Assembly (NCBI RefSeq): GCF_023053635.1
Contig: NC_086178.1
Location: 90,504,226-90,568,225, forward strand
Source of the DNA: Elgaria multicarinata webbii
Taxonomy: Eukaryota; Chordata; Lepidosauria; Squamata; Anguidae
Length of the DNA stretch: 64,000 nt
Direction of reading: 5' to 3'
In this document: positions 47,463 to 56,636 of the stretch, one piece after another
Layout of the letters: each line of letters begins with the position of its first letter
Position numbering within the stretch: position 1 is the stretch's first letter
Made by a program: the position numbers and the translations under genes
The notes under the pieces: generated by a model
Databases searched by the model: none
Told to the model about the DNA's origin: nothing
Seen by the model: the letters and a program-made list of their open reading frames with translations, nothing else

Positions 47463-47645
47463 TTTAAGGGAGAGTGGAGATTATGGGAAAAAGCCAAGGC
47501 ATCATAGGGGGAAATGGTGGGTTTTGAAGAATGATTTGACAGGGGAAAGTTCCATGCATAAGGGGCAGCGATGTAGAATGGGCAGAGTTCTTTAAGGAGA
47601 GAAGACATGTTTTGAGGCTTGGGTGAGATGGAAAAACATAAGCAG

Positions 47646-47905
47646 CAGGCCTTACCATTAGACAGGGTGAGGGTGTCACTTCAACACAGCAGGATTTGGG
47701 CGTCCTGAAAGGGCAGCTAATTGTTATTTACTCAGTTGTATTTTTACTGCCAGAGATGGGGAAAGGCGCTCGTGGGATTTTTCTGCCTACGGTGCCAAAA
47801 TTACTTGGCTGGCCTTGGATGTGATGGACCCTGGCATGGGTGGGAGGAGTGACATTGGCTGCTTTGCCTCAAGTAGCAAAACATCACGGGCCGACCCCAC
47901 AGCCT
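47646..47905. mobile_element. hAT-like fragment, ends uncertain
   Basis: CAGGCCTTACCATTAGACAG resembles the terminus of the hAT elements at 37332 and 41251. ATCACGGGCCGACCCC may be the opposite end. No matching target duplication was found. Confidence 0.4.
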
Positions 47906-48095
47906 TGGGCAGAATGAGAAATAAAGGCAGCAAATTCCGGTGAAGCAAGACCTCCTGCTGAAATCAAGGCCCGCTCCTAGCCAAGACGAGGCACCCCAAA
48001 ATAATGGTTGGCTGTAAATTGTACAAGACCCCCACCTCCACCCTGACACAGCTCAACCAGGACGGGTGTGAGCAAAATGTTTCTTCTGAAGACTC

Positions 48096-48313
48096 TCAGA
48101 GTTTGCTGAGCGGTATCTCCACAGGTTCTTTTTGGAGCCTCCAGACAACCTGGACCCTGTCATCCACCCGGTCTAGTTCCCGGAAGCCATGCAAGCTTCT
48201 GCTGCAGATGTATTCCAAGATGGCGGGCTGCAGGACCGTAATGGGAATACTGAAGTTCAGGTGGGGGTACGTCACTCCTATGCTGTTATCCCTCGTGTTG
48301 CTGGCAACGATAC
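48096..48313 (-). CDS. TYSND1: TYSND1 coding exon 4 (PTS1 signal, stop)
   Basis: The minus-strand acceptor is CTACAG. The exon encodes IVASNTRDNSIGVTYPHLNF, then SIPITVLQPA, RELDRVDDRVQVVWRLQ and the end PLSKL, followed by TGA at 48098-48096. The SKL tripeptide is a textbook peroxisomal targeting signal, showing that the gene is intact to its last residue. Confidence 0.97.
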
Positions 48314-51300
48314 CTGTAGTGGGAGTGTGGGAGGGGTGGGGGAAAGAAGAGTAGGGTTTGACAAAGTTCTTATTACTTTAAAAGTCTAAGGACACCACCA
48401 CCGCACACAAATGGCAAAATTTCTTACACTACTTCAGAAGAAACCACACACTAAACAGTAGTAGACCAGGGGTGTTGAACCTCTTCCAGCCTGAGGGCCG
48501 CATCCCATTACAGAATTCTCGGGGGCCGCATTCCAGCAGTGGGCGGGGCAAAAGGGGGAAGCAAAATGCCAAGAATGCCAGCCTATTTTAGCTTAAAGCT
48601 GCTTGTGCTACTTATATCGGTTCTTAATTATTGATTTCATGCGATTAGCTGCCTTGAACATTGATTCAGAAAGATACCACCACCACCCCCCCTATATATC
48701 CTGCCCTGTCACTATGGCACTGCGCTGCTTACTGGGTATAAGAACATAAGAAGTACCATGCTGGATTAGACCAAGGGTCCATCAAGTCCAGCACTCTGTT
48801 CACACAGTGGCCAACCAGCCATTAGCCAGGGACCAACAAAGCAGGAAATGGTGCAACAGCACCCTCCCACCCATGTTCCCCAGCAACTGGTGCACACAGG
48901 CTTACTGCCTCAAATACTGGAGATAGCACACAACCATCAGGGCTAGTAGCCACTGATAGCCTTTGCCAGAGATAGAAATACCTCAGACAAATAAATATAA
49001 CAAAAATGGCAGAACTGGTATGGGAGTCTATTTTATTTATTTATTGCATTTCTATACCGCCAAATAGCCAAAGCTCTCTGGGTGGTTTGTTCTCTCTCAA
49101 AACCCATTCCTGATTCTTCCAAACTGTTCAGGATTGTTATTGATCCTCAGGCCTAAAACGTTAAAAAAAATGTGGTGAAGATCTACCACAGTTCCTGACA
49201 ACTGGAAATCCCAGCCCCTAGATTTCAGTAAGTACTACTTGCATACTCTTAAACCAATCGTTTGCACGCTAAGGGCTAGAAACTTGTTTTAAGAAAGAAA
49301 GAAAAAACTCTGCGATTCTCAGAATACTGAATTCCACAACCAATTCCTATGCTTGCCCAGCGAGATAATCAGATAAAGGGAAATAAGAGGGGTGTGTGTG
49401 TGTGTGTGCATGCTCACATGCATGCATGTGCTACATACCTAGGAGTTTCCCACTGTGGGTGGCAAAGAGGGCTCCCCCACTTGAGCCTCCATGAACCGCA
49501 CAGGTGGCCTGAAGCATCACAGGCTCATTGTGCACAGCTACCACCGACGACAAGATCCCTGAGGTTAGTGATGGGCCACAGGCGCGTCCGAAGACACCGA
49601 AGCCAACAATAGTCACGTCTTCTCCTGAACGAAGAACACACCAGATTGACAAAAGGCACACCAAGAACCACATCGTGCACGACAAAGGCATAAGTCCTAT
49701 TCCATGGGTGCCCAGAGGAATTTCTCCAGGGGTGGGGTGGGGCAAGGTTGCACAGTGGTGCATGATGGTAATTCGGACTCATGGCGCACGCTGCTACAAA
49801 CACACCTGTGCGTTTTCCTTGTGTGCCTGCACATGCGTTGTTGGTTAGACTTATATTCCATGACATTTAAAGGCCTATGCAGAGTGGCAGAACATCCTGA
49901 ACTAATGCTGAAGAGGATTGTAGTTAAGCTTCACATAAGACACATTATGAACTCCAACTAAACTTTGGAGTGAGGGTTAAAGGAAAACTGAGAACAAGAG
50001 TGGAGAAAACCAGATACTCCTGCTCTGCACAAACACAGAACAGCAGTATCAATATAACATAAGGATGTCATATTTGATATTTCACAGGCCTTATCATAAC
50101 TTTCTCATGAGTTGTCCTAGAACGATTTCCTTCATCTTGGAAACATTAATGTACACTGTAGAAGTTGAGTCTCTTGAGAATGTCTTTGGCAGAGGAGGAG
50201 AAATGGGTATGCTTGAACAGGTTTCTACAGGAGCCTGGACTACTCGTCACTTTAACTTTTACATTTTTATCAGCCACTTTTTACATCAACACAACACAAT
50301 GTTTGCATGGCTTGAATTTTGAACTGCAGGAATGTTCTTTTAGAACTGCATATATATTTTTCTGGAACTGCACATTTTGTGTGTGGCTGCACATTTTGTA
50401 TACATGTTTTTTTTAAAGTACCCGTGCTGGTTCATGAGGAAAAAATCCAAAATCCACTGATGGGCAATATTTTTATAAGGTCCAACCAATTTTTCACAAA
50501 AGGAAATGCGATCCCCCCATGTGTGACGACACTCATAGATATAATGAGGAACGTTATCTGCATGCATTGTCAGAGTAATTTTTTAAATATTTACAAACTG
50601 AGTGGGAGGGGGAAGACTTGAGTTAGAAAGATCATGAACTTCTGTCTTTGTTCCTACCTTTTTTTGTGGGGAGATAGACACACTTCTGTCCAATTTGAGC
50701 TAAACCTAATATGCTAGATTTCTGAATTGATGTTTTCAGGAAGCAATCACTTCCCACCAGTGAAGACCCCCTCAACCCAAAAACATTTTAAAATGAACCA
50801 GGACGTTCCTTTTCCAGGCCGTGGGAGTGTGAAACTCTGCTACAACTTCAACCATTGGCTAAAACCCCTGAAAAGCAAGATCAGGTCAATTTTGCTTCCA
50901 GAAAAGTGGCTGTGCATTTTGGGGTCATTAAATGATAGGGGAGGCACTCAAAATACAAAAATCACCTTCTCAAATAAGGCAGACTCGGTTTGAATCACCA
51001 ATGTCCCCTTCGCCCAACTTGGGCTTTTAAGAACATAAGAAGGGCCATACTGGATCAGAGCAAGGATCCATCTAGTCCGGCATTCTATTCACACAGTGGC
51101 CAACAGCTGCCGACCAGGAACGCTCAAGCAGGATTGAGTGCAACAGCACCCTCCCGCCCATGTTCCCAGCAACTGGTGGACATAGGCTTACTGCCTCTGA
51201 TACTGGAGGTAGCGCATAGCCATCGGGACTAGTAGCCATTGATAGCCTTCTCCTCCAGGAATTTATCCAACCTCCTTTTAAAGCCACCCAAATTGGTAGC

Positions 51301-54300
51301 CATCACTACATCTTGCGGTAGCGAATTCCGTAGTTTAACTATGCGCTGTGTAAAGAAGTACTTCCTTTTATCTGTATCTCCCACCAATCAGCTTCATGGA
51401 ATGACACTGGGTTCTAGTATTTTGAGAGAGAAAAGCCACATTCTCGACACCATGCATAACGGTGAGTTCCATAGTTTAACTATGCCCTTCACTCATGTCA
51501 AGTCAACATTTGCTTATAATTTCACATATTCCGCTGCTGTAAGGATTCCAGGAGGACATCATGAGATGGGCAGAGATATCTGGTTGGGGGCAGATCGGGG
51601 GGCGGGGGGGGGGAACTGCACATACTGATTTAGTACAATACAACCCACTGACCCCCCAAACACACACACACACTTCAAAATGCTTAGACTTTGCACTTGA
51701 CCACCTAATTATGTTATTCAGAGGAAGAGTTCTACACAAACACTTCTCAATCTAAAACTTCAATATTAAATTCCTTTAATAGCCAGAATGTTAAAGGGCT
51801 GGAGATTTATTCCCCATATTCTTAGACAGGCTAACACATGGAAGTAGGTCATTCTGCTTCCACCAAAAGGAACTAGGTGGATTGCTTCGCTATTACCTGT
51901 ACGAAACTTGGATGCCAGAACTGGCACTGCAAAAGTGGACAAGCTTTCCTCTAATTCCACCAGGGCTACATCATAGGGGGAAGAATCCTTGGTAGCGAAC
52001 ACCACTTTCCCTTTCGCTATGGAAGCCCTAGGAGCAAAGAGAAGCTAGTGGTAAGGACACATCAGACTGGATATGTGCGGTAAAGTATGATTTGGGTGTT
52101 TGTGTTGAACAGCTAAAGCTGTTAAGGAGCAACATTCGCAACGGGTACAACTTGTTGGCAAGGTCTCACACACAGGCCCTGCTGAAATAAATGGGGGCTG
52201 CACAAAAAACACCAACCATGCTTGCCTGATGCAAGATACAGTTCCTTAGATCAGGGATGAAGAATCTCTGGCCCCTAGGTCTAATTTGGCCCATGGAACC
52301 CCTGGAAGAATCTCTGCTGTTATCTCCAAAATGAGATTGGAGATAACTGTGGAGATGCAGGCAGAGGATTCAGACAGCACTGAGATGAGTGGTATTAGGG
52401 GGAACAGCTGCTTCTCCTGGTGCCATCCAAGTCCCTTTCTCCGTGCTGCGCCTCTCTCAGCACGGAGAATGGCAAAATAGTTGTGGGGGGGAGCAGGTGA
52501 TGACATCAGTGAGCGTGGCCATGCTCACTGATGTCATCTGCCCTGTAAGCAGTTGAGTCCCCACTCAATGGTAGTTCTGTATCCCTGCCTTAGATAGAAG
52601 TCAGTCCCACAGATGCCCTCAAACAATTTCCCATTTTTTTAGGGCTGATTCACACATTAAGAAAAGGCCATGGCTTGCAGGAACACAAATGCCTTTCAGG
52701 GCCACATTACAAAGGTACATTTGCCATAACCTGCACATGCCATGTCCAATTCTGCCCCCCTAAAGATACACACAGCTGAAAGGATGAGTTAGCCATGCAC
52801 ATGGATCACTGTTCTATGGGCACATGGAAAGTGCCCATTTAGATGCAAAAATATAATGCAAGAAGCAAACTCTATTCCATGTTTCATTTATATACAAAAG
52901 GAAACAAACTACTATTTTAAAATCATGTTCAACAACTGGGTTGTTACCAAGAACATTAACCTGAAATGGATCTTCTCCAAGTGAGCCTGAGCTCAGATAT
53001 CTCCCGTTTTCTGGAAAGGATCCATTATTTGCACTCATGTTTGTGATACCTCTTCCATTCATAGGTGGTGGCCCCCAGTTGTGATATAACACACCAGACA
53101 GATGCTCTAAGATCTCACCCAAGTCATTTGCTCTTCTGTAACAGGTGCAGGCAAACCATCTGGATGGCTACAACTTCCCCAAAGCTAATGTAGAGAAATA
53201 AACTAACAAAGGTAGCAAAGCCAACAAAACGTAGACTCTATACACATGATAATTCAGACTTACTTTTCAGGGCTGGGCTGTAATCTCACACAGACACTAG
53301 ATGCGCCATGGACCACATGTCGACAGGTCAAGACAAGCCTTGAATTGACCAGCACACCAGACCCCCAGATCGGTCCACATTCCACCAGAACCACAGCAGC
53401 CAACATCTGCTGATCTAGCCCTTCTCTGGCTACCATCATTCCACGAGGCGTGGTCACAAGTTCCATGGGGTGCGTCCAGCTTTTCAGACACCAACGCGGC
53501 CCAGAAAGGATGCTCCCAATGCTCTCCAGAATACGGTCGATGGCACAAACCAGAGTCAAGCCAACCCACTCAGTGGACTTCCAGCAAAGCGGAGCGACGA
53601 TGATCCCAACTAGGTGGAAACCGATTCCTGACGTCATATAGACGCCCCCGCCTTCAGTGCCAGGTAAGCAGCGAGCGTCCGTCAGGATTAGGGCATTGCC
53701 TTCCCCGGCTGTGTTACTCACTATCCCTTTGCTGAGGGTATTCATGAAAATATCTGGGCAAAAGGATCCAAAAGGGGAGCCACAGGTAAAGACCGGGTCC
53801 CCCTTCCGCAGCAATTGGGCTGTGGCACAGCTCACCCGACCTGTGCGGGGGAAATCGCAACCCAGGATTCTCAGCAGGGCGAAGCAGTGCAGGAAAGGCA
53901 AGTCGTCCGCAAGAGAGGAGCCAGATTCCTGTCCAGCCTCATCCCCCCCAAAATGCCACTGATCAGACGCCCTGAAGACTTGGGAGAAAGCATCCTGGAA
54001 CTGCAGGCAGGGGGCCATCACCAGCAGCTGGGCCTGGTGGAGGTTCAGGCTGCTGGGCGTCTTGTGAAGGTTTGAAAGCGGGTTGAATCTCAGAACCGGG
54101 ATGTTGTCCCCCGTGTCCTTACCTGGCCAGTTCCTGCTAGGGGTTCGGCTGCTGCTGCTGCTGCATTCACCTGGCAGGAGCACCTGAATCTGGAGGTCTG
54201 GGAGGAAGCTGTCAGCCAGCAGGACTTTGCGCCGGGGCCAGTTTTGCCGCTCAGCCGCCAGAAGGAAGGGGGAGAAGATGGTCCCATGACAGAGGACAAG

Positions 54301-54447
54301 GCCGGGCGCCTGGGACAAGACGACGCCACTGCCGCTCCAGGGGCCTTGGGGCGAAGGCCTGCGCGTCTCGTCGGCGGGAGCAGGGGCGGGAGAGACGCGG
54401 ACAATACAACCCGCGTCCTCTGCTGTCAAGCGCGGAGCCTCAGCCAT
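48096..54447 (-). CDS. TYSND1: TYSND1, peroxisomal trypsin-like serine protease, complete (4 exons)
   Basis: TYSND1 is the peroxisomal-matrix protease that removes PTS2 leader peptides and processes several PTS1 beta-oxidation enzymes; it also cleaves itself. Coding exons on the minus strand are 54447-53264, 52027-51897, 49624-49439 and 48313-48096. GT-AG junctions hold the frame to give 572 residues (human 566). The N-terminal half has family blocks CGSPFGSFCPDIFMNTLS and LTDARCLPGTEGGGV. The catalytic residues appear as His377 (LTCRHVVHG), Asp414 (YDVALVELEE) and Ser487 (HGGSSGG), within a few residues of their human positions. The C-terminus PLSKL ends in SKL, a canonical PTS1. The start is the first ATG of the open frame, in context CACATGG. 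The gene lies upstream of and in the same orientation as neither partner's promoter: SAR1A ends about 2.2 kb from its start codon. Confidence 0.97.
48477..48590. mobile_element. hAT element, family E, 5' fragment
   Basis: CAGGGGTGTTGAACCTCTTC and CAGCCTGAGGGCCGCATCCC match the left end of 29228-29513. The right end is absent. Confidence 0.65.
48739..48972 (-). mobile_element. CR1 LINE 3' end (reverse)
   Basis: TAAGAACATAAGAAGTACCA, GGACCAACAAAGC-type text and GCAACTGGTGCACACAGGCT are the reverse complement of the CR1 3' end. Confidence 0.75.
49030..49092 (-). repeat. SINE/LINE 3' tail (reverse)
   Basis: TTTATTTATTTATTGCATTT and ATACCGCCAAATAGCCAAAG with AGCTCTCTGGGTGG form the tail family also seen at 18143 and 43535. 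Confidence 0.6.
49439..49624 (-). CDS. TYSND1: TYSND1 coding exon 3 (catalytic Ser)
   Basis: The minus-strand acceptor is TTCAG and the donor GTATGT. The exon encodes EDVTIVGFGVFGRACGPSLT and on to CAVHGGSSGGALF. Ser487 in the GSSGG motif is the nucleophile by analogy with trypsin GDSGG and human GSSGG. Confidence 0.96.
49625..51896. other. TYSND1 intron 2
   Basis: A reverse CR1 end (51027-51415) and a CA run near 51660 are the only repeats recognised. About 49900-51000 shows nothing nameable. Confidence 0.75.
51027..51415 (-). mobile_element. CR1 LINE 3' end (reverse), longest copy
   Basis: TTAAGAACATAAGAAGGGCC leads through CAACCTCCTTTTAAAGCCAC and CGAATTCCGTAGTTTAACTA to TGTAAAGAAGTACTTCC, the reverse of the CR1 3' region. 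A short repeat of GTTCCATAGTTTAACTATGC near 51463-51485 suggests a second partial copy. Confidence 0.75.
51897..52027 (-). CDS. TYSND1: TYSND1 coding exon 2 (catalytic Asp)
   Basis: The minus-strand acceptor is CCTAG and the donor GTAATA. The exon encodes ASIAKGKVVFATKDSSPYDV and on to LASKFRT. Asp414 in YDVALVELEE is the expected charge-relay Asp. Confidence 0.95.
52028..53263. other. TYSND1 intron 1
   Basis: This holds one hAT element (52252-52587) and otherwise unassigned sequence. Confidence 0.75.
52252..52587. mobile_element. hAT element (336 bp) with exact 8-bp TSD in TYSND1 intron 1
   Basis: It runs CAGGGATGAAGAATCTC to GTTCTGTATCCCTG. The exact duplication CCTTAGAT lies at 52244-52251 and 52588-52595. 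Inside, GATGACATCAGTGAGC and its exact complement GCTCACTGATGTCATC are separated by 8 bases, forming a strong hairpin. Confidence 0.88.
53264..54447 (-). CDS. TYSND1: TYSND1 coding exon 1
   Basis: This large first exon encodes residues 1-394 and part of 395, ending at a GTAAGT donor. It begins MAEAPRLTAEDAGCIVRV and includes CGSPFGSFCPDIFMNTLS, the PGTEGGG block and the catalytic His motif TCRHVVHG. A short Ser run (residues 96-100) follows LPGEC near residue 95. In mammals self-cleavage occurs after a Cys in this general region, but the equivalent site cannot be fixed here. Confidence 0.96.
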
Positions 54448-54960
54448 GTGGGAAAGGGTCCGTTTGGAGGAGTGGAACGAGAGAAATCACGCGGGGAAGC
54501 GGCGCTGGAAAGGGGGAGCTTTGGGGAGTTGCAAAGAGAGCCCGGACGACCTCCGGGTCGCCAGCGAAGCACGTGGGAACTGGCTCCGATCCCCGCGATC
54601 TCACGCCTGCGGCAAAGTTCGGGCGCAACTCCCAGGGAGCAGGTGGGCGGAAGCCTCGCGCCAGCCCGCCGCGGATCAGAGACAAGTCGACCCAGGACCC
54701 AAGTCCTGGAGACGGTCGGAGCTGCAGCAGCAACAAGCGCCGCCCCTGCGAATCCGGTTTCAAAACAGCGACTAGGAAACAAGGCGAGCCCGAATCAGAG
54801 CAGAACAAAGTCAGGTGGCGGGCGGGCGGGAGGGGGAGAAAGTCTCGCGCTTATTGGCTGGCTGCTCGGCCAAACAAGAGCCCTGCGATTGGTTGAAGTG
54901 ACTCGTGCTGCTACAGACGTCCTCTGCGATTGGCGACTTCTGGATCCCTGGCGAAGTTGT
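54430..54960 (-). promoter_or_regulatory. TYSND1: TYSND1 CpG-rich promoter with three CCAAT boxes
   Basis: The sequence upstream of the TYSND1 start codon is GC- and CpG-rich, in contrast to its AT-richer surroundings. Three ATTGG pentamers on the plus strand (54853-54857, 54888-54892, 54929-54933) read as CCAAT in the direction of TYSND1. They are 35 and 41 bases apart, a spacing typical of clustered NF-Y sites. No TATA box is evident. The likely transcription start is between about 54450 and 54850. Confidence 0.6.
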
Positions 54961-55104
54961 GGGAGGCTTTCGTGACCCGGGATCCGGAGTTAACCTGGTG
55001 GCTTACGAGGTGGAGGCATAGGTTGCCCCTTCCGACCTAATGCTCTCCAGATGTCTCAGACGATAGCATCCATCATCCCCTGCCCAGCGCGCAGCCTTCC
55101 ACAA

Positions 55105-55397
55105 CCAGATCTACACTACTGCTTTAAAGCGCTTTATAATAGTTTTGAGAACTGTATATGGAGTGTGTCCTGGGCCTCAACAGTTCTCAAAACTGTTATA
55201 AAGCACTTAAAGCAGTTACTCTACCCTGTGCCTGTTTGGTGCATTCTCTTCCCCTTCCTATTGTTTTATTATGATTTTATTAGAATGTAAGCCTATGCGG
55301 CAGGGTTTTGCTATTTTATTGTTTTACTCTGTACAGCACCATGTACATTGATGGCACTATATAAATAAATAATAATAATAATAGTGTAGATCCTGCC
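55105..55397. mobile_element. Foldback MITE, family C, split by a LINE/SINE tail
   Basis: The MITE begins CAGATCTACACTACTGC and its last bases AGTGTAGATCCTGCC reappear after an insertion at about 55216-55382. The insert carries CCTATGCGGCAGGGTTTTGC, ACCATGTACATTGATGGCAC and an (AAT)n tail. Confidence 0.75.
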
Positions 55398-55863
55398 ATC
55401 TAGGCTAGGGGTGCCATGAGGCGAGCGTTTTATTGCATGCTGGTTACTGGGCTCTCATGGATTTCCGCAGGTCCCTCTCACTAGGTTGTGTGCCTCCCGC
55501 CCTCTCTAGCCTTCTTCGCAAGACAAAAAACACCTGAGTGTCATCACACTGGGGAAAATCGCATTTGCTTACCGCCACTTCTCCCGCCACAGGTTTGTCC
55601 CTCATTACTTCCTCTTTCAAAAGAGGAAGTAAACAACTTGCACTGTGGCCCATTCAAGGGGCCATTTTGATGGCGCTGCTTCTGCTGCAGACAGCAGGAG
55701 ATAGCAGCAACTTCAGTCTTTAAGATAAGTCACTTACTGGAGTGTTGTTTTTTGTCGGGGGAAGAAGGCTAGAAGGGGTGGGTGGCAAATAATGTTGTGA
55801 GGGACCCACAAATATCCATTGCTGTTTGGTTTGATTTGCTCTACCTCCATCATTGACTTAGGC

Positions 55864-56540
55864 CAGAGGTTCCCAAACTTTTTCAGGCCACCGTCCCCTT
55901 GGTTCCAAAAACTCATGCCCAGTGCCCCCTACCCTACACTATAAAAATCATGATTCAGAATAGCAGTTTTCAACGATCCACTACGGAAGATAACAATAAA
56001 ATTCAAAACAGTAACAATTGAATATTTATTCAAAATCCAATTACATCTTTTCCCTCAACAAGCCCTGGGCAAGTGCTTCCCATTCAAAGGTGCCACGCTC
56101 CTCTGGATCCTGCTGGTCTGGGTGCCCGAGCTGAGCAGCAGCAGCCGGGCAGAAGAGCTGAGAATGAAATGGGAAGCACCCGCCAGCCACAGGCTTGCCA
56201 AGAGAGGGAGGGAAAAGAGAGCGAACGCCTCTGTTTTGCAGCTGGCATGGTGGGGCAAACCAAGCCAGGTATGCCTCTTCATTAGCGGTTTGGTGCTTTT
56301 CAAACATTTCAATTCACCGTTAAAAGGACTCTTCTTAAATGGTATTAATACATGTGTGTGGATTCTTCCCCTGTATGGCTTGGGACCAAACTACCTTCTC
56401 CCATAAAAATGTCCCTGGGTTTTAAGACCTTCTGGAGAGGCGCTTCTCAGAAAAGACCACCTCGAATGCCCCCCTGCCTCTTAACGCCCCCCTATGCAAT
56501 CCCGCCGCATCGTGTGACCCATTTCCTGCATCAATTATTC
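55864..56540. mobile_element. hAT-like element with CAGAGGTTCCCAAACTTTTT end, truncated
   Basis: The left end CAGAGGTTCCCAAACTTTTT and the following GCCACCGTCCCCTTGGTTCC are a hAT-style terminus. CCCCCTGCCTCTTAACGCCC near 56470 may be internal sequence from the other side. The right terminus and target duplication were not found. Confidence 0.45.
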
Positions 56541-56636
56541 CCTTGATGTGTGTGTGGGGTTTTTTTTAAACTGACTTATGAGTGCTCCTGTGGTCAGTAT
56601 TACCACAAGATAGGCCAGATTCAGTTCGAGTGTGAA

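Larger units (their letters stand above)
27741..48095. other. Gene-poor intergenic block between SPOCK2 and TYSND1
   Basis: No coding exon of a known protein is recognised in either strand of this ~20-kb stretch. It is rich in MITEs, hAT elements, CR1 3' ends and GC-rich foldbacks, listed individually. Parts with nothing I can name are about 28200-28900, 30450-31330, 31500-32080, 33110-34950, 35710-37300, 37930-39200, 39360-40140, 43060-43460, 45110-45760 and 45910-46850. The distal part includes the short TYSND1 3' UTR. Confidence 0.7.
48314..49438. other. TYSND1 intron 3
   Basis: It holds a family E hAT 5' end (48477-48590), a reverse CR1 end (48739-48972), a reverse SINE tail (49030-49092) and a GT run just before exon 3 (49391-49411). 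Nothing else is recognised. Confidence 0.75.
54961..56630. other. Spacer between TYSND1 promoter and SAR1A 3' end
   Basis: It contains a family C MITE split by a LINE/SINE tail (55105-55397) and a hAT-like fragment (55864 to about 56540). The stretch between them has no recognised content. Confidence 0.7.

Noticed and set aside
27741-48095. AIFM2, expected next to TYSND1 from the human map
   Set aside because: I looked for its conserved FAD/NAD-binding segments (such as GGGSAGVE) on both strands and saw none. It is taken to be elsewhere in this genome.
54244-54975. 243-codon plus-strand frame over the TYSND1 start region
   Set aside because: It is antisense to TYSND1 exon 1 and its CpG-rich promoter. 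The openness comes from base composition, and the translation resembles nothing known.
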